Shown here: piece by piece, positions 47,959 through 57,774 of the stretch
How positions within the stretch are numbered: the first letter of the stretch is position 1
Layout of the letters: every line of letters begins with the position of its first letter
Assembly (NCBI GenBank): GCA_006503535.1
Contig: QYRS01000009.1
Coordinates: 2,356,001-2,420,000, forward strand
DNA: 64,000 nucleotides
Source of the DNA: Arthrinium phaeospermum
Lineage: Eukaryota; Ascomycota; Sordariomycetes; Amphisphaeriales; Apiosporaceae
Reading direction: 5' to 3'
Notes under the pieces: model-generated
Databases searched by the model: none
Seen by the model: only the letters and a program-made list of their open reading frames with translations
Told to the model about the DNA's origin: nothing
Program-made: the position numbers and the translations under genes

Positions 47959-50754
47959 TCATAAGCCAAGTTCGTCATCGCTGTGTATTATTAGGTCACC
48001 GGATAACCGCACTCGGCGTCTCTGGCCCAGCGGCGGCCTGGTGGCGCTGGCGCTGCGGATGCTGCGGACGCTGCTCGATGAAGATGGCCCGTAGCTATGC
48101 CGAGCCGCCTTGACCTTGGAACGAACTGCGGCCGCTGCCTGGGCGTTGACGTTCTCCTTCTCCTCGACTGCGCCGAATGCGTCATCGCAACCAGGCCCCG
48201 CAACTGATGCTGTCGTCTTCGTTGTCGGCCGCATGGAGCACCTGCGGTTATTAGAAGTGGGCTTGAGCAAGTTGCATTGCTGCTTCGGCTGCTGTGTCGT
48301 TTGATGACGATGCCGGGTTTCCGAGTAGTCATCGTCATCTGGACTATTCTCGCTCTCGTTTGCGGACTGCTTGCCGCGAGCATTTTCTTCTGCCGGGTTC
48401 ACAAACGAATCTGCAACGGGCTCTGTCGGGGCATCAGATGCAGGCCGACCCGTCGGGCCAGCCAGCCGAGCCGCAGCAGCAGGAGCAGCAGGTAAGGGGT
48501 TCACATCGCGACCTGTGACTTTCCGAGCGGTCGAATCCGGCTGCTGCTGAAACCTCCCAGACCTCCTATGCTGTGCCTGCTGCTTTCTTCGTTGCGCCAC
48601 CGGGCTGACCACAACCCACTCGCCAATCGTCTCTTCCCAGCGGTAACCCAGCAGGAGATCCGTAGTCGTAGTTGCCGCTCGTTGCCCGTGTCTGTACCCT
48701 CCATCGTTTGCCGATGGAATTTCTTCTTCTACTACTTGTTGGTGGTGTGCGGAGACCAGGCTCTCGGCGTAGACGAGGTCCCGCAGGTTGCTCGTCTGCT
48801 GGGCGAGGAACAAGGCCCCGGCCCGCGTGATGCTGTCCATCATGTGCTTCTCAAGGCCCAAAAGCTGTAAATCGCGACATAGACGCTCCAGGTGCTGGTA
48901 GGGCGCTTCGGAAGACCCGCGCCCACAGATTTGGGCGATTTGGGAAATTAGTGAAATCATGCCACTGTAGTGTTGGACAGAGTCGTGCGTCGACTTGTCG
49001 GCTTTGCCGCCTGCCGGCGCCGCCGTCCCTAAGCTCAGCTCGAAGGCGTTGGTAAGTCGAGAATGGACGCGTTCCGTTCGCAAGCTCGAGGACGAAGCAA
49101 GGAAGGCAGCCAAGTATAATAGATCCTTTGCCATATTCGAGCTCCGGCGCTTGCGTCCCTCCACTTCCATGAGACACCCGAAGAACGTGTACGTGATGTT
49201 CTGGCTGATGAAAGCGATACTCTGTTGTTGCGATCCTACGGGCAGGGAGAGCTCGCTGGCGCGGATTTCCATCTCCCCGACGGCGTTCATCGCGGAGAGG
49301 ATCGCCAGCGACCGGCTGATGGTGGGAAGTATCTGCGCCTCGAGTTCCTTCCCGGAAGAAGAAGAAGACGAAGCCTGCCCCTCGCCCTTTTGGCTCACAC
49401 GATGGTGCCTGCACAAGCTGATGATGGCGGTGACCAAGAACTCGATGGCCGCCAACGCCTTGCTGCCCCTGGAAAGCACCCGATGAGCCAATCCCCAAAT
49501 CCGCTCGAAGCCCCCTGTAACAAGCCATTCAACCGGCAGAGAGCCATTTGCCAGTAACACGGTATATTGTCGCAAGAGAAATGAGTGTTGAGTGAACGCA
49601 ATTGAAAAATCCCAAAGAAACGAAAGTGGCCGGAGTGCGTCATTCTCCGTGAAAGCCGCATCGGGACCGGACGGGCCCGGGTACTGGCGTTGAATGAACA
49701 CTTCCATCAGGGCCTCGGCCTCGGCCGTCGCCTCGTACTCTGTGCACAGATCGATCACCAACATGCAAAAATCGTCGTTGAGTAGACCTTCCAACATGGC
49801 TTCCCGCACAGCGGCGATGCCGTCGGCCCTGGCCACGGTCCGTAGGTGGCGCCAGCCCTGCTGCGAGGCGCCCAAGGTCTCCAGCTCGTTGTATAGGCGC
49901 AAGGAGGTGTCGGAGCTGTTGAAGGCGGACTTGGTGCCGTTCTGCTCCGCCTCGTCCAGCTCCCAGGCCTGGACGCCGGCGATGTACCAGGGCATCTTCT
50001 TGAGGCACATGTCCATGAGGGACGACGCGCCCTTCGTCTTCTCTTCCTCCCGCGCCGTTCCCTTCAGCAGAGCCTCGAGGCTTCGGAAGATAGACTCGTA
50101 GTCGCTGTGCCGGGAGGCCGGAATAGAGCTCCTGAGGGCGGCGAGCCGATCCTCGAGCTCGCCGCGCCTGCTCGTGCCAGCCTTCTTCTTCCGGGGTTGA
50201 GATGAGCTCGACCCCTGATACCTCCTGGGCTGCGGCATATTGGCGGGAGAAGGCACCTCTTGGCCTCTGGCGCGGCGCACCAACGGGGTGAAAGCCACGA
50301 CCTCTCCGGGCGCCGGTAGGTCGTCGCGTGCCGCCTGAAGGTCCTTGGCGGCCCTCAACTTGATGGTCAGGGGCTGCTGAGCCGTTTCCGAAAAACAGCC
50401 CGAACTTGTTGAACCCGAGACCGATAAGTTTTGCCGTTCAGCCGATTTCTGCTGCTGGGCATACGTGTGCCGCATCTTCTTCCGTGGAAGCATCCATTGG
50501 CAGTCCGAGCTCTGGCGTTTCCCCGATTTCCTTCTTTCCTTTGTCGTCGTTGGCAAATCAGCAGCACTTGCAGTAGCGACAGCGGGTTCCGGCAACGAGG
50601 TCAGCTCTTTCCTAAGAAGCGCGAGCCGCGATAGCAAGGGCCGCAGCAGACGGTGGCACCGTGAGGCCGTCCATGGCTGCGGGCGATCTGGTTTCGCCGT
50701 TGCCTTGGAGATGCGGTACCGTGAAGGCTGTGGCGTTTTGTGGACGACGTCCAT
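47959..50754 (-). CDS. Unrecognised 931-residue protein
   Basis: One uninterrupted exon of 2796 nt. I do not recognise the family. Residues 1-215 are basic and low-complexity, with possible nuclear-localisation stretches (ERRKSGKRQ, PRKKKAGTSRR). Residues about 220-700 look like a folded alpha-helical domain, perhaps HEAT/ARM-like (examples: MCLKKMPWYIAGVQAWELDE and ERIWGLAHRVLSRG). From about 720 the protein is again disordered, Gln/Asn/Ser-rich, with a basic patch and a distinct acidic end (GDLIIHSDDELGL). Coding is supported by length, by C-ending codons and by clear hydrophobic patterning in the middle. It is divergent from cluA across about 1.5 kb. The basic tails suggest a nuclear or nucleic-acid-associated role, but this is only inference. 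Confidence 0.75.
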   Translation of the reverse strand: MDVVHKTPQPSRYRISKATAKPDRPQPWTASRCHRLLRPLLSRLALLRKELTSLPEPAVATASAADLPTTTKERRKSGKRQSSDCQWMLPRKKMRHTYAQQQKSAERQNLSVSGSTSSGCFSETAQQPLTIKLRAAKDLQAARDDLPAPGEVVAFTPLVRRARGQEVPSPANMPQPRRYQGSSSSQPRKKKAGTSRRGELEDRLAALRSSIPASRHSDYESIFRSLEALLKGTAREEEKTKGASSLMDMCLKKMPWYIAGVQAWELDEAEQNGTKSAFNSSDTSLRLYNELETLGASQQGWRHLRTVARADGIAAVREAMLEGLLNDDFCMLVIDLCTEYEATAEAEALMEVFIQRQYPGPSGPDAAFTENDALRPLSFLWDFSIAFTQHSFLLRQYTVLLANGSLPVEWLVTGGFERIWGLAHRVLSRGSKALAAIEFLVTAIISLCRHHRVSQKGEGQASSSSSSGKELEAQILPTISRSLAILSAMNAVGEMEIRASELSLPVGSQQQSIAFISQNITYTFFGCLMEVEGRKRRSSNMAKDLLYLAAFLASSSSLRTERVHSRLTNAFELSLGTAAPAGGKADKSTHDSVQHYSGMISLISQIAQICGRGSSEAPYQHLERLCRDLQLLGLEKHMMDSITRAGALFLAQQTSNLRDLVYAESLVSAHHQQVVEEEIPSANDGGYRHGQRAATTTTDLLLGYRWEETIGEWVVVSPVAQRRKQQAQHRRSGRFQQQPDSTARKVTGRDVNPLPAAPAAAARLAGPTGRPASDAPTEPVADSFVNPAEENARGKQSANESENSPDDDDYSETRHRHQTTQQPKQQCNLLKPTSNNRRCSMRPTTKTTASVAGPGCDDAFGAVEEKENVNAQAAAAVRSKVKAARHSYGPSSSSSVRSIRSASATRPPLGQRRRVRLSGDLIIHSDDELGL

Positions 50755-52232
50755 TTGTGCTAAAGATGCTGAGGCAAAAACTGTTCTCCAAGAAGTGAAA
50801 GCTCAATAAGATATACCCCCTATTGCATGGCGAGTATTGCTGTTTGTGAGTGGTACGGCAATTGCAATTGAATATCGCGAGGTTGGCGAGTTTATGTGAG
50901 ATGTAGCAATGTTACGCGATCCAGAAATGTCTCCTGAACGGGGTTACCAGGTTGGCGGTGAGGCGATTTGGTCCAAAAAGTCCAAGATGGTTATTGGGCT
51001 CAAGCGATGAGATCCGTCTAAGGATGCGTGCTCATTGAATTCGCGATGATAGATGCCTTGCACGTAAACATGTCGCCTAAATGATCGTCATGAGAAAAGG
51101 GTTGAGGCTGACCAGTGAGAAGCTCCCAAATTGTTTATTATTGACGTATTTCCTATTGGGGAGTAGTACGGTATGGGTTAGGTAAGCCACCCAGGCCCCG
51201 CCAATCGCATCCATCGACTAAAAGTATTTTCCTATCCAGTCGCCCGCATGCAGCAGCCAGCCGGGTGTGGCGAGGCGATATAATGAAGTTCGGACTTCTG
51301 AGTCGGGGTCAACTCACAAGGGCACTACAATATTCGTGTATTGTCGAAGCTATCCTGCGGACCTATATGCTACCTCTATTAATCTATGAGCAATGGATGA
51401 ATTGCGGCATATTTTCGTAGAGGGGCTGAGAGGGGGGCTAAGGGCCAGGTGCGGTGCCGGTGGCTTGTGTGGGCACGCATTGATGGATTTGCTTCTTGCT
51501 TTGCAGAAGTCATTTTCGGCATTCGCAATGTGGGCTTGGCGCCCTTAGCTGTAGCAAAAAGAGCTGTCGCTGTAGCCAATGAGCAGCTCCAATCAGACCG
51601 CTTGATGCGAATCATTGCAATTACCTGCTGAATGTGCGATTGCATGTGCGAGGATGCAGCATATACAGATCCCGAGCCATACCTGCGCGCACACACTAGA
51701 AAATGGTCAATGACGAGTTACATAGCTGCTTATTAGTACGAGGTGTGCTGCTACCCTGTGGCGCACTTAAACCGTTAGCTTGGGAACCGATGCTGGCTCC
51801 GGGGTACCGGGGACAGCCGGGAGGAGGGATTCCCCAATTTGATTTTTTTTACACTGGCGTCCCGACACAAGACATCTTTCTGTAAAGCGAATTGGGATCG
51901 AAGAAAAAAAAAAGTTATGGGAGCTACTGACCTCCTTCACCTCAACCTCCAACCATAACTAATCCCACGCTTTTCCCTCCCGTTATACGACCTCAATTGA
52001 GACGACCATTCATTTTATTGACCTGTACAATATTTCTTGGTCCGTCTGTATATTCTGCTTTAGATCTTTTCTTGCATTTCGCCGGCCGTTTTTCGAGCTT
52101 CTGACAACATCTGTGGTGGTCGTTGCCCTCGTGCTTGTAAATTGCACCTTCCGACCCGAACTGAACATACCCATCCCACCTCGACTGTCTTAAAACACCA
52201 ATCCTTAAAAGACTCTTTCATCCTGCTTCGCC
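50755..52232. other. Divergent promoter region of the 931-residue gene and cluA
   Basis: About 1.5 kb between divergent starts, with A/T-rich segments near 51120 and 51840-51920 and a pyrimidine-rich cluA leader from about 51930. No ORF with coding character. Confidence 0.5.
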
Positions 52233-55200
52233 ATGGCTACGCAAAAAGAGACCCCCGCTTCGAATGCCCGTACGTTCGACCCCGCCTACTATACCAGGAA
52301 AAACTTCTGTGCTCCCGACTAACACATGGATCTATGACAGAGGAGGCAAACCCCGACACTACCACCAATGGTCAGGCCACAGACTCTACCGAGGTAGCGA
52401 AGGAGCCATCGGCCGAGGAGGAGGACCCCGAGCAAGCTGGCGAAGGTGAGCTAGCCTCCGGCTGGGCAATTGGATCATTGAGTGGTCGGTACTAACCTAT
52501 TCAGATGCTCTGTTCCCTCTGACCATCCTCCTGCCCCACGAGCCACACAAGATCCACGTGGTGGTAAGTCACCGACTTCATACACAAGCCATTGCATCTG
52601 GATGGCACTGACAAGCAAACTTTGTAGGCTTCCCCGCAGGAGCAAGTACATGAGCTTCGCCAGTCCATTATCGAGCTCCCAGCAGCCTTCCAATACTCAT
52701 GTTTCCACCTCGAGCACGACGGAGAGCGCATCAACGACTTTGTCCAGATCTCCGACGTCAAGGGCCTGGGTGCTGAGTCCGAGATCAAGCTGGTGGAGGA
52801 CCCCTATACAGAAAAAGAGGCCAGGATACATGTCATCCGAATCCGCGACCTGATTGGCGCCGCCGGAGACCGGACCGATACTCTGCATGGCATCATTCCC
52901 GGCACGTGCTTGTTTGATGCTGTTACGGAATCCGGAGCTGGCAACGACAACGCCAAGGCGAGCGAATACAGCTTCGATGCCCAGGCGAATGTGGCTGGCA
53001 CCATTCTCCCCCAGGAGGAAGAGCCGGCGCCCAAGACAGTAAAGTCGGTGGCGCTCTCGTCATGGAACCCTCCTCCATACCACCTGCGCCAGAAGGGCCA
53101 CCTGCTGTATCTTGTCATTACCACAAACGAGGGAGAGCAACACCAGATCACTTCGCATGTGGGCGGCTTCTACATCAACAAATCCTCAAACAGCAAATTC
53201 GACCCGGCTCCCCGCGCTGCACCCAAGGGCGCCGCGGCTCACTCGCTCTACACCCTGCTCCAGGAGATCTCGCCCTCGTTCAAGGATGCCTTCAACGAGT
53301 TGCTGCAGTACAGCAGCAAGAAGGACCCCATGGCCACCTTCCAGATGACCAATGCGATCCCGGCTGCGCCGTGGGTTGTTCCCTCCGTAAACTCCTCCAT
53401 CACCCAGCACAGCTCAGATATCACACGCACGCAAGAGGGCTACCTGATTGCGGGTGTGGACAACACTGATACTCTGCGAGACTGGAACGAGGAGTTCCAA
53501 TCGGCCCGAGAGCTGCCCAAGGAGACGGTGCAAGACCGTGTCTTCCGCGAGAGGTTCATGTCGAAGCTCTTCGCCGACTACGCCGAGGCTGCCGCCCGGG
53601 GCGCAATCCTGGTCGCTCGCGGCGAGGTGACACCCCTTAACCCGACCGAAGGCCGAGATGCACAGATCTTCGTCTACAACAACGTCTTCTTCTCTTTTGG
53701 CGCGGATGGTGTCGGCACCTTCACCTCGGAAGGTGGTGACGACGCTGCCCGCGTTGCTACTGGCAAGGACGTTAACGGCGTGCGAATTGTGAACCAACTC
53801 GACATTGACGGACTTTACAGCCCGGCTACTGTCGTGGTGGATTATCTTGGCAAGCGCATTGTGGGTCAGACCGTGGTTCCTGGTATCTTCAAGCAGCGAG
53901 AGCCCGGTGAGAACTCCATCGACTACGGTGCTGTGGAGGGCAAGGAAATCGTCGCCGCCGACGAGAGATTCGCCGAGACTTTTGCTCAGCTGTCCAAGGC
54001 CCTCCGAGGAAAGAAGCATGCAGTCTGGGACAAGGATGGCAAGCGCTTCGACCTCGAAGCCAGTGTCGAGACCAAGGGTCTGATGGGCACCGACGGCCGC
54101 AAGTACGTCCTGGATCTGTACCGTATCACGCCTCTCGATATCTCCTGGATGGAGGAGGTTGGGTCGACCGAGGGCAGCGAAGAGCCTTCCGATTACCCGC
54201 ACCGCATGACGGTTCTGCGCCCGGAGCTTGTCGAAGGCTTCCGAACGCAGCGATGGTCCGAATGGGTTAACGCCGAATTGGCCAAGCGTCAAAAGCAATT
54301 GGCCGAGAAGAAGTCCAAGGAGATTGAGAACAAGGACGAGACCAAGGACGAGACCAAGGAGGAATCCAAGGAGGAGTCCAAGGAGGAGTCCAAGGAGAAG
54401 GATGAATCTGAGTCCGATGACAAGAAGGCTGCTGAGAAGAAGGAGGGCGAGGCCGCCGAGGAGGAGGAAGCCGAGGCTCGCCTTGATGCTTCTGCCTTCG
54501 ACTTCTCGCTCAATCCTGATGCTTTCAGCGGTCAAGTGCCCCAGACCGACGAAGAGAAGGCGGAGATGGCCGCTGACGAGGAAGAAGTGCGAAACGCTTG
54601 CAAGTATCTGCGTGAGAACGCTATTCCTGAGTTCGTCAACGACGTCAAGAACTCGGAACTGCCTTTCCCCATGGATGGCCAATCTCTCACTCGCATGATG
54701 CACAAGCGCGGTATCAACATCCGATACCTCTCCAAGGTTATGGATATCTGCGAGGGCCCGAGACTTAAGTGCCTTCGCGATCTCTGCCTGCAGGAGATGA
54801 TTGCCCGATCATTCAAGCACGTTTCCGGCAACTACCTGCGCTACCTGCCCATGCCCTTGACGTCGGCTTGCATTGCTCACCTCCTGAACTGCCTGGTCGG
54901 CTTTGGTCTTAACCCTAAGCCCACTGCTGACATCGACGAGTCCCTCAAGGCTTTGTACCCCGAGGCCGACCTTTCGTTCGCCAAGGTTACCCCCGAGAGC
55001 CTCCGAAAGGAGATGGAGGAGCAGACCCAGACCCGGTTCAGATTCTCGCTCGAGTCCAACTGGTACACCGAGATCAAGCCTCTGCAGTTGCTGCGTGAGG
55101 TTTCTCTCAAGCTTGGTCTCCAATTGCAGACCAAGGACCTGCAGTTTGTCAAGGGCGAGCCTCAAAAGACCGATGCTGATAAGCCCGCCGCCAACGGCAC

Positions 55201-56323
55201 ACCCCCCAATGGCGTCAATGGCAACGCTCAAGGCGAGAGCAAGAGCAGCAAGAAGAAGAAGAACAAGAACCGAGAGGGCTCTCCTGCTTCTGCTGCCGCC
55301 ACTCCCAAGGAGCCGGTGACCTTCACCGCCGACGACATTGTGAACATCGTTCCGATCATTAAGGACTCTGCCCCTAAGAGTGCCATTTCCGAGGAGGCTC
55401 TTGAAGGCGGCAAGCACTCCATCATGCAAAACAACCGGAGGATCGGACAGGAGCTTCTGCTCGAGTCCCTTACTCTGCATGAGCAGATCTACGGCATCCT
55501 GCACCCCGAGGTTGCCCGCGCTTATTCTAGCCTGTCTCAAATCTACTACCAGCTTGACGAGAAGGAGGCTGCGGTGGACTTGGCACGCAAGGCCGTCATC
55601 GTGTCGGAGCGTACCATTGGTGTCGACTCTGCCGAGACGCTCCTGTACTACCTGAACCTAAGCTTGTTTGTCCACGGATCCGGCGACAGCAAGACGGCTC
55701 TCATCTACGTCAAGCATGCCCTTGACTTGTGGAAGATCATCTACGGCCCTGACCACCCCGACTCCATCACCACCCTCAACAACGCCGCCGTGATGCTGCA
55801 GCACATGCAAGCTTACCACGAGTCTCGCATCTGGTTCGAGCAAGCCCTTGTTGTCTGCGAGCGCGTCATGGGCAAGGACAGCTTGAGTGCGGCCAGCCTC
55901 CTCTTCCAACTCGCACAGGCCTTGGCCCTGGACAAGGAGTCCAAGTCTGCGCTGGTCCGCATGAAGGAGTGCTACACCATCTTCAAGGAGACCCTGGGTC
56001 CCGAGAACAACAACACCAAGGAGGCCGAATCGTGGCTCGAGCAGCTTACTCAGAATGCCGTTGCTATTGCCAAGCGCGACAAGGATGTCCACGCACGCCG
56101 ACTCCGCGCCGGAATCAAGTTCCCGTCGCGCAACGCCGCCCTCACCGGAAACGTCGACCCTGTGTCGTCCATGCAGTCTAGCGGACGACCCAAGGCACCT
56201 GGCACCGATGCTAGAAGCATTGATGACTTGATCAAGTTCATTGAGGGTAGCGACTCGCAAAAGAAGAGCACCAACAAGAAGCGACCTGGCCGGGGAGGTC
56301 CTCGTGTCGGCGCCAACAAATAA
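52233..56323 (+). CDS. cluA: Clustered mitochondria protein CluA/Clu1 (eIF3-associated p135)
   Basis: Four exons (52233-52269, 52341-52445, 52505-52563, 52628-56323; introns 71, 59 and 64 bp) encode 1298 residues, the usual length. ATG 52233 has a strong context (CGCCATGGC). Order of domains: ubiquitin-like CLU-N (about 65-125; FPLTILLPHEPHKIHVV), the CLU domain (about 360-610), an acidic Lys/Glu linker (about 630-690), the eIF3-p135-type region (about 720-900; CKYLRENAIPEFVNDV), a Lys-rich stretch (about 942) and TPR repeats (about 1020-1190; LHPEVARAYSSLSQIYYQL). CluA/Clu1/CLUH is a cytosolic protein needed for even mitochondrial distribution; it binds mRNAs of nuclear-encoded mitochondrial proteins and copurifies with eIF3. 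The acidic linker is encoded by near-perfect 12-bp DNA repeats (54340-54400). Confidence 0.96.
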
Positions 56324-57360
56324 GCGGTCACTTGTAAGAGCATATCCTTTTTTAGGCGGAGCTAAGCAATTAGTTGACGTGGAGGAAATGTTCATAAGGG
56401 AAAAAAAAACAACCTGCATATAGAGAGGGAAAGGTTGGACGGAATAGTGATGTGAGGAGGGTTGATCTGTACCATACGGAGGATGGAGGGAAAATACTTT
56501 TGCAGATACGGCTGGAGTATATCTCGGTGCTTCAAGGGGGATTATGTGCTGCTTTTTGGGAGCAACTGCTTGCTTACTCATAGAGGCGTGACCGGTTGAT
56601 CACGAAGGCTGCATGAAGGGTACGAACTGGGGACACAAAAGCATTCGGGCATTTTCTTATTACATACATCTTCTGAGTGTGTGTGTGTACTTTCTTCTCT
56701 CGATGATGATGCCATACATACCATTTTTGGCAGCACAACAAACACCCCACTACAAGAAAGAGGCCGAGGATGAGCGATTCCTCTGCAACGATATAACGAG
56801 TTTGGGTTTGGCGCATGTCGGGCCCTTTGATAAATAGAAAAGCATCTTCACTCTATGGTTGAGCAATGGGTTGTTGTAGATACTGCTGAGTATTCATGAA
56901 GGAATGACATAGAGACGCTATACATGAGTTTACAGCATCCTTTTAGCATTTTGCATCAAGAATCAAATTGAACCATCCCGAGATATGTAATACCATTTGC
57001 GACTGACCATACCACGATACGCATCTGATGCCCCAGTCCTCGTCCTCGTTGAACGACAAGACAAGCCTGCGCTAGCAATTCCAGCTGGCAGCCCTGGAGG
57101 CTGTCGGGTTGAAGATCCACTATCGGCGACTAGAACCAATCACTATCGTTATCGAATTTAGTGGGGTCAGCACTGAAAAAAAGCGCACTAGACCAGTCAC
57201 AGCCGACGTCGAGCCCTAGTAGCGCAGCGCACATTTTCGAAGTGACCGACTCGCACTCAATCGATTTGCCTAGCGATCCATTCTACTTTTCGTCACCAGT
57301 TCTTCAATTCCGCATCCCCATCACAAACCACCCCGTCTCTGCAAGGAACAGTCAGTCGAG
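56324..57360. other. cluA 3' region and eL29 promoter
   Basis: About 1 kb. T- and A-rich UTR-like sequence lies in the first half, with a TG microsatellite near 56680. The eL29 promoter is in the second half. No supported ORF. Confidence 0.5.
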
Positions 57361-57774
57361 ATGGCCAGTATGTTACCACCCGTGCTATGCCCTTCGCTGT
57401 AGCGATTTGCAAAAATGGGAAATGCCAGTTACTGACAAATTTTTCTGCGCGCAGAGTCAAAGAACTCGTCCCAGCACAACCAGAGCAAGAAGGCTCACCG
57501 CAATGGTATCAAGAAGCCTAAGACTATGCGTTACCCTTCGCTGAAGGGAACCGACCCCAAGTTCCGACGCAACCACAGACATGCTCTGCACGGCACCATG
57601 AAGGCTCTGGTACGCGATCCTTGACTCTTCCCACCACCGATCACCCACCACGATCACAATTTCGACCAAAAAATACCCTTACATGCACCCGTGACGGGTC
57701 AACAATCATCCGGACCGCTGGCTAACAATTCCCTACAGAAGGAGAAGAAGGAGGGCAAGCGTGAGACCGCATAA
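57361..57774 (+). CDS. rpl29: 60S ribosomal protein eL29
   Basis: Three exons (57361-57367, 57455-57609, 57739-57774) give 65 residues, with introns of 87 and 129 bp. The first exon is only 7 nt (ATGGCCA), and splicing completes the third codon to Lys. The protein starts [20 protein letters not shown] and continues through [21 protein letters not shown] to [11 protein letters not shown], an end-to-end match to fungal eL29. It is a small, highly basic protein of the large ribosomal subunit, near the subunit interface. The very early first intron is typical of fungal ribosomal-protein genes. Confidence 0.97.
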
